The notes under the pieces were generated by a model, which was given only the letters and a program-made list of their open reading frames with translations, ran no database searches and had not been told where the DNA came from. The translations under genes and the position numbers were made by a program. A DNA stretch of 64,000 bases from Nocardia acidivorans NBRC 108247 (GTDB taxonomy: Bacteria; Actinomycetota; Actinomycetes; Mycobacteriales; Mycobacteriaceae): the NCBI RefSeq assembly GCF_001625085.1, contig NZ_BDAW01000026.1, forward strand, positions 1 through 64,000, read 5' to 3'. Shown piece by piece: positions 26,969 to 36,495 of the stretch. Within the stretch, counting starts at the first letter, position 1, and each line of letters opens with the position of its first letter.

Positions 26969-27770
26969 GGGCGGCTTCCTCCTTCTCGTCGATGGCGGTA
27001 TCGGCCGCGGTGACCGGCGGTAGGTAGCCGGCCGCGGCGGTGCCCAGGTAGACCTGCTGCACCTTGGGGTCGGCCTGCACCTGTTCGACCGTGCCCTCGC
27101 TCAGGACGCGTCCGCCCGCGAGCACCGTCACCGAGGAGGCGAAGGCGCGCATGAAGTCCATATCGTGTTCGACCACCACCACGACGCGGTCGTCGCCGAT
27201 GCGCCGCAACAGGTTTCCGGTCTCCTCGCGCTCCTCGGCGCTCATTCCGGCCACGGGTTCGTCGAGCAGCAGCACCGAGGCGTTCTGCACCAGCAGCATG
27301 CCGATCTCCAGCCACTGCTTCTGGCCGTGCGCGAGGATTCCGGCGGGGCGGTCGCGCAGTGCGGTGAGGCCGATGGTCTCCAGGGCCTCCTCGATGGCGG
27401 GCAGCACCGAGGTGCGCTTGCGCAGCAGGGTGACCGCCGAACGCCCCGCGCCCGCGGCGATATCGAGGTTCTGCAGCACAGTGAGCTGTTCGAAGACGCT
27501 GGCGGTCTGGAAGGTGCGGCCGACGCCGAGCCGGGCGATCTGATGCACCTTCTTGCCGATCAGTTCACTGCCGGACTTCCGCGCGGACCCGGTGGCCGGG
27601 GTGAGCCCGGTGATGGCGTCGATGAGCGTGGTCTTGCCCGCACCGTTCGGGCCGATCAGGAACCGCAGATCCCCCTGCAGCACGGTGAGATCCACCTCGG
27701 AGACGGCCTTGAACCCGTCGAAACTCACGGACAGGCCGCGGATTTCGAGGTACTCCTTGTCCATGGTCAT
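26961..27770 (-). CDS. urtD: Urea ABC transporter ATP-binding subunit UrtD
   Basis: 269 residues: LEIRGLSVSFDGFKAV, Walker A GPNGAGKTT, IARLGVGRTFQTASVFEQLTVLQNL, degenerate signature ILAHGQKQWLEIGMLL, Walker B LLLDEPVAGMS and VVEHDMDF, the UrtD pattern. Start overlaps the urtC stop by 4 nt (ATGA). Confidence 0.9.
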   Translation of the reverse strand: MTMDKEYLEIRGLSVSFDGFKAVSEVDLTVLQGDLRFLIGPNGAGKTTLIDAITGLTPATGSARKSGSELIGKKVHQIARLGVGRTFQTASVFEQLTVLQNLDIAAGAGRSAVTLLRKRTSVLPAIEEALETIGLTALRDRPAGILAHGQKQWLEIGMLLVQNASVLLLDEPVAGMSAEEREETGNLLRRIGDDRVVVVVEHDMDFMRAFASSVTVLAGGRVLSEGTVEQVQADPKVQQVYLGTAAAGYLPPVTAADTAIDEKEEAAHA

Positions 27771-28933
27771 GCCTTCACCTTCACTTCGTCATCGGTGTTC
27801 TTGCCGGTGGACATGACCGGGGCGACAATGGCCGCGCCCGCGCCGACTGCCGGTCCCGCCGGTTTCGCGGGCCGGAAACGTTCGGCGAATTGCTTTGCCA
27901 GCGGCCACAATCCGATCAGACCGGCGGGCAGGAAGCCGACCACGACAAGGAAGAGCGCACCCTGGATGTAGGTCCAGCCGGAGGGGAAGTTCTCCGAGAG
28001 CGTGGTCTGCGCCCAGGCGACGCCGATCGCGCCCAGCACCGGGCCGAGCAGGGTGGTGCGCCCGCCGATGGCGACGCCGATGAGGAAGGCGATGGAGGGC
28101 ACCACGCCGATATCGGCGGGGGAGATGATGCCGACGATCGGGGTGAAGAGCGCACCGGCGATACCGGCGAAGAACGCGGCCACGACGTACGCGACGATCT
28201 TGATATTGGCCGGGTCGTAGCCGAGGAAGCGCACCCGCTCCTCCTGATCACGCACGGCCACAAGCAATTCGCCGTAGCGGCTGTTCATGAGTTGGCGTGC
28301 GATGGCGACCACGAGGAGCAGCGCGCCCGCGGCGATGAAGAACATCATCCGCCGGTTCACCGGATCGTCCAGGCGGAAGCCGAAGAAGGTGCGGAAGTCG
28401 CTCAGGCCGGTGAACCCGCCGATGGTCTGCTGTCCGGTGAGCAGGATCGCCAGCGCCGCCGCCAGGGCCTGGCTCAGGATGGCGAAGTACGCGCCCTTGA
28501 CGCGGCGCTTGAACACACCGAATCCGAGCACCGCCGCGATGGCGGCGGGCAGCACCAGAATCCCGATGATCGCGACCGGCGCGGAGGCGAAAGGTTGCCA
28601 GTACGACGGCAATTCGGAGATACCCGCGATGGACATGAACTCCGGTACATCCTCGTGCGCCTTGGCGGCGTCGGCCATCTGCATGTGCATGGCCATGATG
28701 TACGCGCCGATGCCGAAGAACACGCCCTGCCCGAGCGTCAGCATGCCGCCGCGTCCCCAGGCCAGCCCGATGCCGACCGCGACGATGGCGAAGCAGAGGA
28801 ATTTGGCGAGCAGGCTCAGCCGGAATTCGCTGAGCGCTGCGGGCGCGATCCCGAAGAGAACGATTGCGGCCAAGGCGAATCCGCCCACCGCCTGGACCGA
28901 GGAATGGGCATTGAGCCGCTGAATGAGTGTCAC
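27767..28933 (-). CDS. urtC: Urea ABC transporter permease UrtC
   Basis: 388 residues from GTG 28933, which overlaps the urtB stop (GTGA 28930-28933). Multiple membrane spans with GLAWGRGGMLTLGQGVFFGIGAYIMAMHMQM and ...RTTLLGPVLGAIGVAWAQTTLSENFPSGW, both UrtC-like. The reading frame continues upstream without a stop, but that part is only the shadow of urtB. Confidence 0.9.
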   Translation of the reverse strand: MTLIQRLNAHSSVQAVGGFALAAIVLFGIAPAALSEFRLSLLAKFLCFAIVAVGIGLAWGRGGMLTLGQGVFFGIGAYIMAMHMQMADAAKAHEDVPEFMSIAGISELPSYWQPFASAPVAIIGILVLPAAIAAVLGFGVFKRRVKGAYFAILSQALAAALAILLTGQQTIGGFTGLSDFRTFFGFRLDDPVNRRMMFFIAAGALLLVVAIARQLMNSRYGELLVAVRDQEERVRFLGYDPANIKIVAYVVAAFFAGIAGALFTPIVGIISPADIGVVPSIAFLIGVAIGGRTTLLGPVLGAIGVAWAQTTLSENFPSGWTYIQGALFLVVVGFLPAGLIGLWPLAKQFAERFRPAKPAGPAVGAGAAIVAPVMSTGKNTDDEVKVKA

Positions 28934-29814
28934 GCCAGGCTCCGGGTGTGAACGGTGAACAGGCCCTGCGGGCGCACCTGCAGGAAGATCACGATCACCA
29001 CGAAGACGATCACCTTGGCGACCGAGGCGGTGGTCGAGTATTCGACGAAGGAATTCAGCAGGCCCATACCGAAGGCCGCGATGACGGTGCCCTTGATCTG
29101 CCCGAGGCCGCCGATGACCACCACCAGGAAGGCGTCGACGAGGTACGACTGCCCGATGGTGGGGCTGGTGGAGCCGATCAGGGTGAGCGCGACACCGGCG
29201 ACGGCGGCCAGGCCGGAGCCGATGAAGAAGGTGCTGATATCGGTGAATCGGGAAGAGACGCCGGAGGTTTCGGCGAGGCTGCGGTTCTGCACCACGGCGC
29301 GGATGCGGCGACCCAGCGGCGTGGTCTTGAGCACGGCGGCCAGTGCGATGACCGCGGCGACGGCCAGCACCATGATGAAGATGCGGGTCTTGGGGACCAC
29401 GGTCCCGGCAATGGAGAGGCCGCCGGTCAACCAGTCGGGGGCGACCACGTTCTTGGCCGGTGCACCGAAGATGTCCCGGGTGACCTGCTGCAGCACCAGG
29501 CCGACGCCGAAGGTGACCAGCAGGGTGTCCAGCGGACGGTCGTACATCCAGCGGATGAGCCCCATTTCCAGGGCCGCGCCGAGCAGGCCGCCGACCAGGA
29601 AGCCGACGAACAGCGACACGATCAACGCGACGCCGGTGGAGTGGATGACTTGCTGCACAACGAATGTGGTGTAACAACCGGCCATGATGAATTCACCGTG
29701 CGCCATATTGATCACGCCCATCTGACCGAAGGTCAGCGACAGACCGAGCGCGGCGAGCAGCAGGATCGAGCCGAGGCTCAAACCCGTGAACAGCTGTCCG
29801 ACAGCGACTTCCAT
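28930..29814 (-). CDS. urtB: Urea ABC transporter permease UrtB
   Basis: 294 residues: LFTGLSLGSILLLAALGLSLTFGQMGVINMAHGEFIMAGCYT is the UrtB/LivH signature, followed by GLGQIKGTVIAAFGMGLLNSFVEY. First permease of the pair; 229 nt separate it from urtA. Confidence 0.9.
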   Translation of the reverse strand: MEVAVGQLFTGLSLGSILLLAALGLSLTFGQMGVINMAHGEFIMAGCYTTFVVQQVIHSTGVALIVSLFVGFLVGGLLGAALEMGLIRWMYDRPLDTLLVTFGVGLVLQQVTRDIFGAPAKNVVAPDWLTGGLSIAGTVVPKTRIFIMVLAVAAVIALAAVLKTTPLGRRIRAVVQNRSLAETSGVSSRFTDISTFFIGSGLAAVAGVALTLIGSTSPTIGQSYLVDAFLVVVIGGLGQIKGTVIAAFGMGLLNSFVEYSTTASVAKVIVFVVIVIFLQVRPQGLFTVHTRSLA

Positions 29815-29844
29815 ATTTTCTTGCCCTTCGCTTCGCTACGGGCG

Positions 29845-29937
29845 GGTTCGCGGCCCGGAGGTCCCGGTTCTTCCCTCCTGCGCTCCTCCGCTTCGCTCCC
29901 CCGCTCCGTCAGTCCAGAACCGGGACGGTCGCGAACC
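29845..29937. repeat. Long imperfect inverted repeat in the urtA-urtB gap
   Basis: Outer arms GGTTCGCG (29845) / CGCGAACC (29930) and inner arms GTCCCGGTTCT (29861) / AGAACCGGGAC (29916) can fold into one long stem. The interior carries two CGCTTCGCT-type motifs. Non-coding, just upstream of urtB. Confidence 0.6.
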
Positions 29938-29987
29938 AAGCGGGCGGGGGAGTTGGGATTGCTTCTGTAGTTTTCCGACCGCCGTAA

Positions 29988-30021
29988 CGGCCGGTGCGGG
30001 GATGGGGTCCCGCACCGGCCG
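29988..30021 (-). terminator. Hairpin directly after urtA
   Basis: CGGCCGGTGCGGG and CCCGCACCGGCCG form a perfect 13-bp stem with an 8-nt loop, 22 nt past the urtA stop. In a binding-protein-first operon this could cause partial termination, giving more UrtA than membrane subunits. Confidence 0.7.
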
Positions 30022-30043
30022 CCCCTCATCGGCGGCTACCGAA

Positions 30044-31318
30044 TTACTTGAGGCCCTTCGCCCAGTCGTAGGACTTCAGGTACGGGTCCGGCTTCACGGA
30101 CTGGCCCGAATCCCAGACGGTGTAGATGAGGCCGTCGGCGCGGATCTCACCGATGCGGGCGGTCTTGGTGATGTGGTGGTTGGAGCCGTCGATGGTGACG
30201 GTGCCCTCGGGGGCGTCGTAGCTCACGCCGTCGGCGGCGGCCTGAATATCGGCCACGGCGAAGGACTTCGCCTTCTCGACGGTGTTCTTCCACAGGTAGA
30301 CCGAGGCGTACGCGGCTTCCATCGGATCGGAGGTGGGCTTGCCGGCGCCGAAGGCGGCCTTGTACGCGGCGACGAACGCCTTGTTGGCCGGGGTGTCGAC
30401 GGTCTGGTAGTAGTTCCAGGCGGTCAGCTGGCCGGTGATGTTCTGCGCACCGATACCCGCGACCTCTTCTTCGGCGATGGACACCGAAACGACAGGCATA
30501 TCAGTGGCTTTCAGGCCGGCGTTGGAGTACTCGCGGAAGAACGCCACATTGGAGTCACCATTGAGGGTGTTGAAGACCGCGCCCGCCTTGGAGTTGCGGA
30601 CCTTGTTGACGATTGTGGAGAAATCGGTGGAGCCCAGCGGCGCGTAATCCTCGCCCTTGATCTCGATGCCGTTGGCCTTGGCGTACGCCTTGATCTCGCG
30701 GTTGGCGGTCTGTGGGAAGACGTAGTCCGAACCGACCAGGTAGAGCGAGGTGATGCCCTTCTGCTTCAGGTAGTCCAGGGCCGGGACGATCTGCTGATTG
30801 GTGGTGGCGCCGGTGTAGAAGATGTTCTTGCTGTCCTCCAGGCCCTCGTACTGGACGGGGTAGTACAGCAGCGAGTTCAGGGTTTCGAACTTGGGCTTCA
30901 TGGCCTTGCGGCTGGAGGAGGTCCAGCCGCCGAAAACCGCTGCGACACAGTCGGAGCTGATCAGCTTCTCGGCCTTCTCGGCGAAGGTCTTGGGGTCCGA
31001 CGCGCCGTCCTCGAGCACCAGGTCGATCTTCTTGCCCATGACGCCGCCCGCGGCGTTGATCTGGTCCACCGCCATCTTGGTCGCATTGGCGACGGTGACC
31101 TCACTGATGGCCATGGTGCCGGTCAGCGAGTGCAGCGACCCGATCTTGATGGTGTCCTTCGAGGTGTCGACACAGGACTTGGCATTGGAGCCCGACGCGG
31201 TGTCGCTGTCACGCGACCCGCAGCCGGAGACCAGCGCGACCGACAGCACCAGCGCGGTCGGAATGGTGATGGCCTTGACCAGGCGCTGAGTTCGCTGCCG
31301 ACGGTGGGAATCTTGCAT
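30044..31318 (-). CDS. urtA: Urea ABC transporter substrate-binding lipoprotein UrtA
   Basis: 424 residues from ATG 31318 with AAGGG about 10 nt upstream; in-frame starts at 31342 and 31384 are less likely. Signal sequence and lipobox LVSGC (Cys33). Mature protein: [57 protein letters not shown] and [16 protein letters not shown], all hallmark UrtA strings. Extracellular, membrane-anchored urea (or short amide) receptor. No urease genes in the window. Confidence 0.95.
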   Translation of the reverse strand: MQDSHRRQRTQRLVKAITIPTALVLSVALVSGCGSRDSDTASGSNAKSCVDTSKDTIKIGSLHSLTGTMAISEVTVANATKMAVDQINAAGGVMGKKIDLVLEDGASDPKTFAEKAEKLISSDCVAAVFGGWTSSSRKAMKPKFETLNSLLYYPVQYEGLEDSKNIFYTGATTNQQIVPALDYLKQKGITSLYLVGSDYVFPQTANREIKAYAKANGIEIKGEDYAPLGSTDFSTIVNKVRNSKAGAVFNTLNGDSNVAFFREYSNAGLKATDMPVVSVSIAEEEVAGIGAQNITGQLTAWNYYQTVDTPANKAFVAAYKAAFGAGKPTSDPMEAAYASVYLWKNTVEKAKSFAVADIQAAADGVSYDAPEGTVTIDGSNHHITKTARIGEIRADGLIYTVWDSGQSVKPDPYLKSYDWAKGLK

Positions 31319-31461
31319 GGGGCGGACCCTTCTCACTGACATCGACGCCACGTGCGTCGCTTGCGAATACGGCCGCGTATACAACCGCTGTATTCGTGAG
31401 GGGAACCGTAAACGGGAAGTATTGCGCCGGAATGACTCTCGGTGACAGTCCGATTGCCGAT

Positions 31462-31477
31462 GTTTCGCAGGCGTGAA
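31462..31477 (-). promoter_or_regulatory. Candidate GlnR half-box upstream of urtA
   Basis: On the minus strand TTCAC-GCCTGC-GAAAC matches one a-b unit of the actinobacterial GlnR consensus (nTnAC-N6-GAAAC). It lies about 145 nt upstream of the urtA start. A second unit at the expected spacing was not found, so support is partial. urt operons are known nitrogen-regulated genes. Confidence 0.35.
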
Positions 31478-31555
31478 TTTCCGCTCACCGCAAGATGATT
31501 CGGGTCGATCATATCGGCTATAACCGCAGACCGGTGGCGCATTTCGCGCGGTGGA

Positions 31556-32965
31556 CTACTGGATGACGTAGGGGGAGATCGAGCTGCGATGCTCGCTGAT
31601 GTCCAGCGATTTGCCCAGCGGCGGGAAGGCGCGCTGGGGGCAGTTGGAGCGTTCGCAGACCCGGCAGCCCGCACCGATGGGGGTGGGTTTGGGATCGTTC
31701 AGGTCGAGGCCGTCGGCATAGACGACGCGCCCGGCGTGGCGCAGTTCGCAGCCCAGGCCGATGGCGAAAATCTTACTGGGTTCGCCGTAGCGGGTGGCGC
31801 GGCGCTCCACCGTGCGGGCGATCCAGAGGTATTTGCGCCCGTCCGGCATCTGGGCGATCTGGGTCATGATCTTCGCGGGGTAGGCGAAGGTCTCGTACAC
31901 ATTCCACAGCGGGCAGGTGCCGCCGCTGGAAGAGAAATGGAAACCGGTGGCGGACTGGCGTTTCGACATATTTCCGGCGCGGTCCACCCGGACGAAGGAG
32001 AACGGGACGCCGCGCAGGCGGGGGCGTTGCAGGGTGGAGAGGCGGTGGCAGATGGTTTCGTAGCTCTGGGTGAAGAAGGCCGACAGGCGTTCGATGTCGT
32101 AGCGGAAATCCTCGGCCATTTCGTGAAAGTGGGTGTACGGCAACACCGTTGCGGCGGCGAAGTAGTTGGCCAGGCCCAGCTTCGCCAGTATCCGCGATTC
32201 CGGACTGGTGAAATTGCCCTCTTCGACCAGCTTTTCGATGAGGTCCCCGCACTCCAGATAGGCGAGTTCGGCGGCGAGTTTGAATACCCGCTGTCCGCCG
32301 GACAGGTGCGGGGCGATCTCCAGGCGGCGTGAATCGGGATCGTATCGGTGCAGAACCCCATCGCCCAGATCGATGCGCTCCACGATCTGCACGCCGTGCG
32401 CGGTGGTGAGGCGGCGCGCGATCTCGCGTTTCAGATCGCCGCCGTGGAATCGCATGCGGGTGGCGAGTTCCTCTGCGGCGGTATCCAATTCGTGAATGTA
32501 ATTCTGCCGCTGGTAGAAGTAGTCGCGAACTTCCTCATGCGGTTTGGAGATGGCCCCGGACCCGCTGCCGTCGGAGAAGCGGTCCTCGGTGGCGGCGGCC
32601 AGCTGTGCGGTCGTATTGCGGTAGCGACGGTGCATATTCACCATGGCGCGCGCCAAACCCGGATGCGCGGAGACCATTTCGGCGATCTCCTGGGCATCGG
32701 CCTCGATACTCAACTCCTGGTCCATGACGACCTCCTGGAGTTCGGCAATGAGCCGGGTGTCGTCCTGGGAGGAGAAGAATCCCGCGTCCACCCCGAAGAC
32801 CTCGCTGATACGCAGCAGGACCGGTACGGTGAGCGGGCGCACGTCATGTTCGATCTGATTGAGGTAGCTGGCCGAAATCTCCAGCTTCTTGGCGAGGGAG
32901 ACCTGACTCAGCCCGCGTTCGGTGCGCAGCTGACGGAGGCGCGCGCCGACGAAAGTCTTGGCCAT
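31556..32965 (-). CDS. ramB: RamB-like transcriptional regulator of acetate/glyoxylate metabolism
   Basis: 469 residues. N-terminal XRE helix-turn-helix (RQLRTERGLSQVSLAKKLEISASYLNQIEHDVRPL), a central IrrE/ImmA-like domain (LAAELAYLECGDLIEKLVEEG, YFAAATVLPYTHFHEMAEDF), and the C-terminal short-chain-fatty-acid regulator domain with CRVCERSNCPQRAFPP. In Corynebacterium and Mycobacterium RamB represses aceA/icl1 and pta-ack genes (known). The icl gene of this window lies 24 kb away instead of next to it. The 590-bp stretch 32966-33079 plus 31319-31555 on either side holds only promoters as far as I see. Confidence 0.9.
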   Translation of the reverse strand: MAKTFVGARLRQLRTERGLSQVSLAKKLEISASYLNQIEHDVRPLTVPVLLRISEVFGVDAGFFSSQDDTRLIAELQEVVMDQELSIEADAQEIAEMVSAHPGLARAMVNMHRRYRNTTAQLAAATEDRFSDGSGSGAISKPHEEVRDYFYQRQNYIHELDTAAEELATRMRFHGGDLKREIARRLTTAHGVQIVERIDLGDGVLHRYDPDSRRLEIAPHLSGGQRVFKLAAELAYLECGDLIEKLVEEGNFTSPESRILAKLGLANYFAAATVLPYTHFHEMAEDFRYDIERLSAFFTQSYETICHRLSTLQRPRLRGVPFSFVRVDRAGNMSKRQSATGFHFSSSGGTCPLWNVYETFAYPAKIMTQIAQMPDGRKYLWIARTVERRATRYGEPSKIFAIGLGCELRHAGRVVYADGLDLNDPKPTPIGAGCRVCERSNCPQRAFPPLGKSLDISEHRSSISPYVIQ

Positions 32966-33079
32966 GCGCCCAGTTTATGGGCGGTTTCGCAGCCCTGCCA
33001 ACCCGGAATTAACAACCCTGCTGAGTACTGCGTCACAAATCTCCCGGGAACTGTCGGACCGGGCGGTTACGGTCGATCG

Positions 33080-34606
33080 GTGCACTTGTCGCGAGTCGTT
33101 GAGGCGTTGCGGGCGGTACGCGCGACCTCTTCGCGGAAAACCAAGATAAATACCCTTGCCGAGCTGCTGGAACTGGCCGCTCCCGAGGAATTGGCGCAGG
33201 TGGTCGCGTGGGTTTCCGGTGAGCTGCTGCAGGGCCGGATCGGGACCGGCTGGCGGACGCTCACCACCATGGAGGTGGTCGCCGCCACGGAGTCGACGCT
33301 GACCATCGACCGGGTCGATCGGGCCTTCACCGAGCTCACGACGATCGGCGGCAGCGGGTCGACCGCGCGCCGGCGGGAACTGCTGGAGCAATTGTTCACC
33401 GCCGCCACCGCCGATGAGCACGACTTTCTGTTGCGCCTGCTGACCGGGGAGATGCGCCAGGGCGCGCTCACCGCGATCGTGGCCGAGGCGGTGGCCAGGG
33501 CCTTCGCGGTGCCGATCGAATCGGTGCGGCGGGCGCATATGCTGTCGGGCCGACTGCCGGTGACGGCGCTCGCGGCCTCGACCGGCGGTGTGGCCGCCCT
33601 CGACGCCTTCCGGCTCGAGGTGGGTCGTCCCATTCAGCCGATGCTCGCGTCGCCGGGTGCGGCGCTGGATGAGGCATTGGCCGAATTCGACGGTGCGGTC
33701 AGCGTCGAACACAAAATGGACGGTGCGCGCATTCAGGTGCATCGCGATGGCGAACAGGTGTGGGTGTTCACCCGCACCCTGCGCGATATCACCAAGAGCG
33801 TGCCCGAATTGGTCGGCCTGGTAAAGGAACTCGACTGCACCAGCGTGGTGCTGGATGGGGAAACGCTGGCGCTCAATGATTCCGGTCGACCGCGCCCATT
33901 CCAGGAGACCATGTCGAGGTTCGGCGCGGCCGCCGCACAGGAATTGCTCCTGCACCCGTACTTCTTCGACTGCCTGCACCTGGACGGTGTCGATCTGCTC
34001 GACGCACCCCTGCGTGAACGCCGCGCCGCGCTCACGAAAGTGGCGTGCGGACTGAGCATTCCGGCATTGATCGCACCCGATGCCGAGGCCGCCGCCGAAT
34101 ACTTCGACGGTGCGCTGGCGGCCGGGCACGAGGGCATCATGATCAAGGCCCTGGACGCGCCCTATGCCGCGGGCCGTCGCGGCCGCGCCTGGCTGAAGAT
34201 CAAACCCACGCACACCCTGGACTTGATCGTGCTGGGCGCGGAGTGGGGTTACGGCCGCCGCACCGGCTATCTGTCGAATCTGCACCTGGGCGCGCGCGAT
34301 CCGGACGGCGGTGAACCGATCATGGTCGGCAAGACCTTCAAGGGTCTCACCGATGCCCTATTGCATTGGCAGACCGCCGAATTCCCGCGGCACGAACGCG
34401 AGCGCGACGGTAATACCGTCTTCCTGCACCCGGAGTTGGTGGTGGAGATCGCCATCGACGGCGTGCAGCGAAGTCCGCGCTATCCGGGCGGTCTGGCCCT
34501 GCGCTTCGCCCGTGTGGTGCGCTATCGCCCCGACAAGGAACCCGCACAGGCCGACACCATCGGCACCCTGCGGGCGCTGCTACCCGTGACCACGTCCGGG
34601 GACTGA
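33080..34606 (+). CDS. ligB: ATP-dependent DNA ligase (LigB type)
   Basis: 508 residues from GTG 33080, matching the ~507-residue mycobacterial LigB. The frame upstream is open but overlaps ramB. Adenylation motif EHKMDGAR with nucleophile Lys212, then LDGETLAL (motif III), FDCLHLDGVDLLD, GHEGIMIKALDAPYAAGRRGRAWLKIKPTHTLDL (motifs IV-V) and the OB-fold motif YPGGLALRFARVVRYRPDK. The N-terminal ~180-residue DNA-binding domain is present. Nick sealing with ATP, accessory to the essential NAD-dependent LigA. Confidence 0.9.
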   Translation: MHLSRVVEALRAVRATSSRKTKINTLAELLELAAPEELAQVVAWVSGELLQGRIGTGWRTLTTMEVVAATESTLTIDRVDRAFTELTTIGGSGSTARRRELLEQLFTAATADEHDFLLRLLTGEMRQGALTAIVAEAVARAFAVPIESVRRAHMLSGRLPVTALAASTGGVAALDAFRLEVGRPIQPMLASPGAALDEALAEFDGAVSVEHKMDGARIQVHRDGEQVWVFTRTLRDITKSVPELVGLVKELDCTSVVLDGETLALNDSGRPRPFQETMSRFGAAAAQELLLHPYFFDCLHLDGVDLLDAPLRERRAALTKVACGLSIPALIAPDAEAAAEYFDGALAAGHEGIMIKALDAPYAAGRRGRAWLKIKPTHTLDLIVLGAEWGYGRRTGYLSNLHLGARDPDGGEPIMVGKTFKGLTDALLHWQTAEFPRHERERDGNTVFLHPELVVEIAIDGVQRSPRYPGGLALRFARVVRYRPDKEPAQADTIGTLRALLPVTTSGD

Positions 34607-34705
34607 CAAGACTCCCAGCGACTTCACAGCCGGATGGATGCCCATTCCGAGGTTGGCGGCGCACGATTCATGCTGTCGAGCTCGAGCCTGGCGGTTTCAG
34701 GTGAC

Positions 34706-34840
34706 GGGGAACGGACACTGCCACCGCACCCCCACGCGGGTTCCGTTCCCCCGTGAACCCCGGGCGGATCTCGATGGTGGATTGCGCACGATTCACCTGT
34801 GCTGTCGACGGCGTCCCGTCCCTCGCCGGGCGCCGTCGAC
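34706..34840. terminator. Two hairpins between convergent ligB and DUF4254 gene
   Basis: First: GGGGAACGGA (34706) with TCCGTTCCCC (34742). Second: GTCGACGGCG (34804) with CGCCGTCGAC (34831), a perfect 10-bp stem followed by ACACGAAAAC. Both fit a bidirectional stop for the converging genes. No gene is seen in 34607-34857. Confidence 0.6.
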
Positions 34841-34857
34841 GACACGAAAACTCCAGT

Positions 34858-35313
34858 TCAGTACTCGTATTCGCGATTCCCGGTGAGATTGGGCAGGCGG
34901 CGGCGACCGGCCGCTAATTCATTGGCCAGATGCTCGTAGGCCAGCGCCAGTTCGGTGAGCCGGGTCGCCGCCTCGTGCATGGCCTCGTCCGGTGCGGAGG
35001 CCAGCGTCAGATAGGCCAGCGCCGAGAATTGCGCCAGTCGATCCACCACGGTGCCGACCGTCTCGGTGTGCAGGTGTGCGTCGCGTGCGGCCTTGGGCAG
35101 TTCCAGCGCCACCCACCGATCGATATCCAGCACCATGCGCGCCCGCTCATGATCGATATGTCCGGTGGCCCCGGCCGCCGCGGTCAAGCGCCGCTCATGC
35201 AGATCCGCCAGTAATCCCGCGCAGCGCAGTACCGGATGTCGATCTTCGGGAGGCAGGCCGCGGCAGGCCTGCAGCAGCAGATGTTTCGGCGGGAGCAGAG
35301 GCACGGCGGCCAT
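34858..35313 (-). CDS. DUF4254-type hypothetical protein
   Basis: 151 residues from ATG 35313. Mostly helical, with LRCAGLLADLHERRLTAA...RMVLDIDRWV and HTETVGTVVDRLAQFSALAYL, a pattern I associate with DUF4254 proteins found many times in Nocardia genomes. No signal peptide or membrane segment. Function unknown. Confidence 0.65.
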   Translation of the reverse strand: MAAVPLLPPKHLLLQACRGLPPEDRHPVLRCAGLLADLHERRLTAAAGATGHIDHERARMVLDIDRWVALELPKAARDAHLHTETVGTVVDRLAQFSALAYLTLASAPDEAMHEAATRLTELALAYEHLANELAAGRRRLPNLTGNREYEY

Positions 35314-35385
35314 CCTGCTATGCGAATATCTCCGATTGGCAACGGCATTCACCCGATCGGGCACTTGACGGCATGACCCGGCGTG

Positions 35386-35700
35386 TCATCCCAGCCGGTC
35401 GAGTATCCATCGCCCCGCCGTGGGATCGCGGGGCAATTGTGTGTGCCACGGCGCCGGGGCGCAGATCCTGGATGAACTCATTGTCGACACCGGGCTCGTC
35501 GGTGAAGGAGGCGACGCCCGCCGGGGTATTGGTGGTGTCGTCGCGGGTGGCGAGCACCGCGTAGCGGATACCGGGGACGGTGATCGGACCGGCACGCTCG
35601 GCACCGGTGTCGGCAGTGCGAATCCCGATCATGGCCGCGTACAGCACCTTCGGCCCGGTGAGCTGATCGAACATATCGTAGATGGGTCCCACCGGCAGCA
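35386..35700 (-). pseudogene. Remnant of an alpha/beta-hydrolase or lipase gene
   Basis: Reading left from just after the deoR-type stop: VGPIYDMFDQLTGPKVLYAAM...VPGIRYAVLATRDDTTNTPAG...NEFIQDLRPG, then a frame change near 35450, then WHTQLPRDPTAGRWILDRLG and a stop. The blocks resemble the C-terminal part (Asp and His triad region) of an actinobacterial lipase. The N-terminal half with the nucleophile is missing. Frame is broken once. Confidence 0.5.
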
Positions 35701-35706
35701 GACCAA

Positions 35707-36495
35707 TCAAACAAGATCGACACGAACTCCCGCGGTCCGCAGCGCCGCCACGACGTCCGGATCGGCGTCGGAATCGGTCACCAGCACGTGAATCTGATCG
35801 ATCGGGCAGATGCGCGCCAGCGCGGTCCGATGCAGTTTGTCCGAGGTCGCCACCGCGATGACATGCTGTGCGCGCCGGACCATCTCGGCATTCACCCCGG
35901 ACTCGTCCAGATGCGTGCACTGCGCCCCGCCCTCGACCGAAATGGCGTTGACGCCGAGAACCACCGTGTCCAAACGCAATTCGGCCAGTGAGCGCTCGGC
36001 CAGCGGCCCGTGCAGCTCATAGGATTCGCGCCGCGCCATACCGCCCAGGCAGATGGTGCGCAGGTACGGCCGCAACACCAGTTCGGCGGCGATATTCAGG
36101 GCATTGGTGACAATGGTCAGCCGCTCATCGGTGGCGGTGGCCAGATCCGGGCGCACCGCCAGCGCGCGGGCGACCGCCGTGGTGGTGGTGCCGCCGTTCA
36201 ATCCCACCACCGCGTGCGTATCGATAAGTCCCGCGGCGTGTTCGGCAATGCGCTGCTTGGCCTCATCGCCGTGCCGGTACCGGGCGGGCAGATCGTAGGC
36301 GACCGAGGTCGCCACGATGCCGCCGTGCGTGCGCGTGGCCAATTGCTGTTCGGCCAGCGCGGTGAAATCCCGGCGCACGGTGGCGGGGGAGACGCCGAGT
36401 CGCTCGGCCGCCTCCTCCACCGAGAGTCGTCCGGCCTCGGCGAGTAACTCCAGCAGCCGATTCCAGCGCATGGGTCGGTCAGCCGCGGCGGTCAC
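35707..36495 (-). CDS. DeoR family transcriptional regulator of sugar metabolism
   Basis: 262 residues from GTG 36495, which overlaps the upstream permease stop (GTGA). N-terminal DeoR helix-turn-helix (LLELLAEAGRLSVEEAAERLGVSPATVRRDFTALAEQQLATRTHGG) and the DeoRC sugar-phosphate sensor fold (VGLNGGTTTTAVARAL, IVTNALNIAAEL, LGVNAISVEGGAQCTHLDE). Last gene of the sugar-transport operon; likely repressor of both arms of the amino-sugar locus with a sugar phosphate as inducer. Confidence 0.9.
   Translation of the reverse strand: MTAAADRPMRWNRLLELLAEAGRLSVEEAAERLGVSPATVRRDFTALAEQQLATRTHGGIVATSVAYDLPARYRHGDEAKQRIAEHAAGLIDTHAVVGLNGGTTTTAVARALAVRPDLATATDERLTIVTNALNIAAELVLRPYLRTICLGGMARRESYELHGPLAERSLAELRLDTVVLGVNAISVEGGAQCTHLDESGVNAEMVRRAQHVIAVATSDKLHRTALARICPIDQIHVLVTDSDADPDVVAALRTAGVRVDLV

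Noticed and set aside
27767-29677. A 636-residue fused UrtB-UrtC protein
   Set aside because: The upstream part is an out-of-frame shadow of urtB; urtC starts at GTG 28933 with a GTGA overlap.
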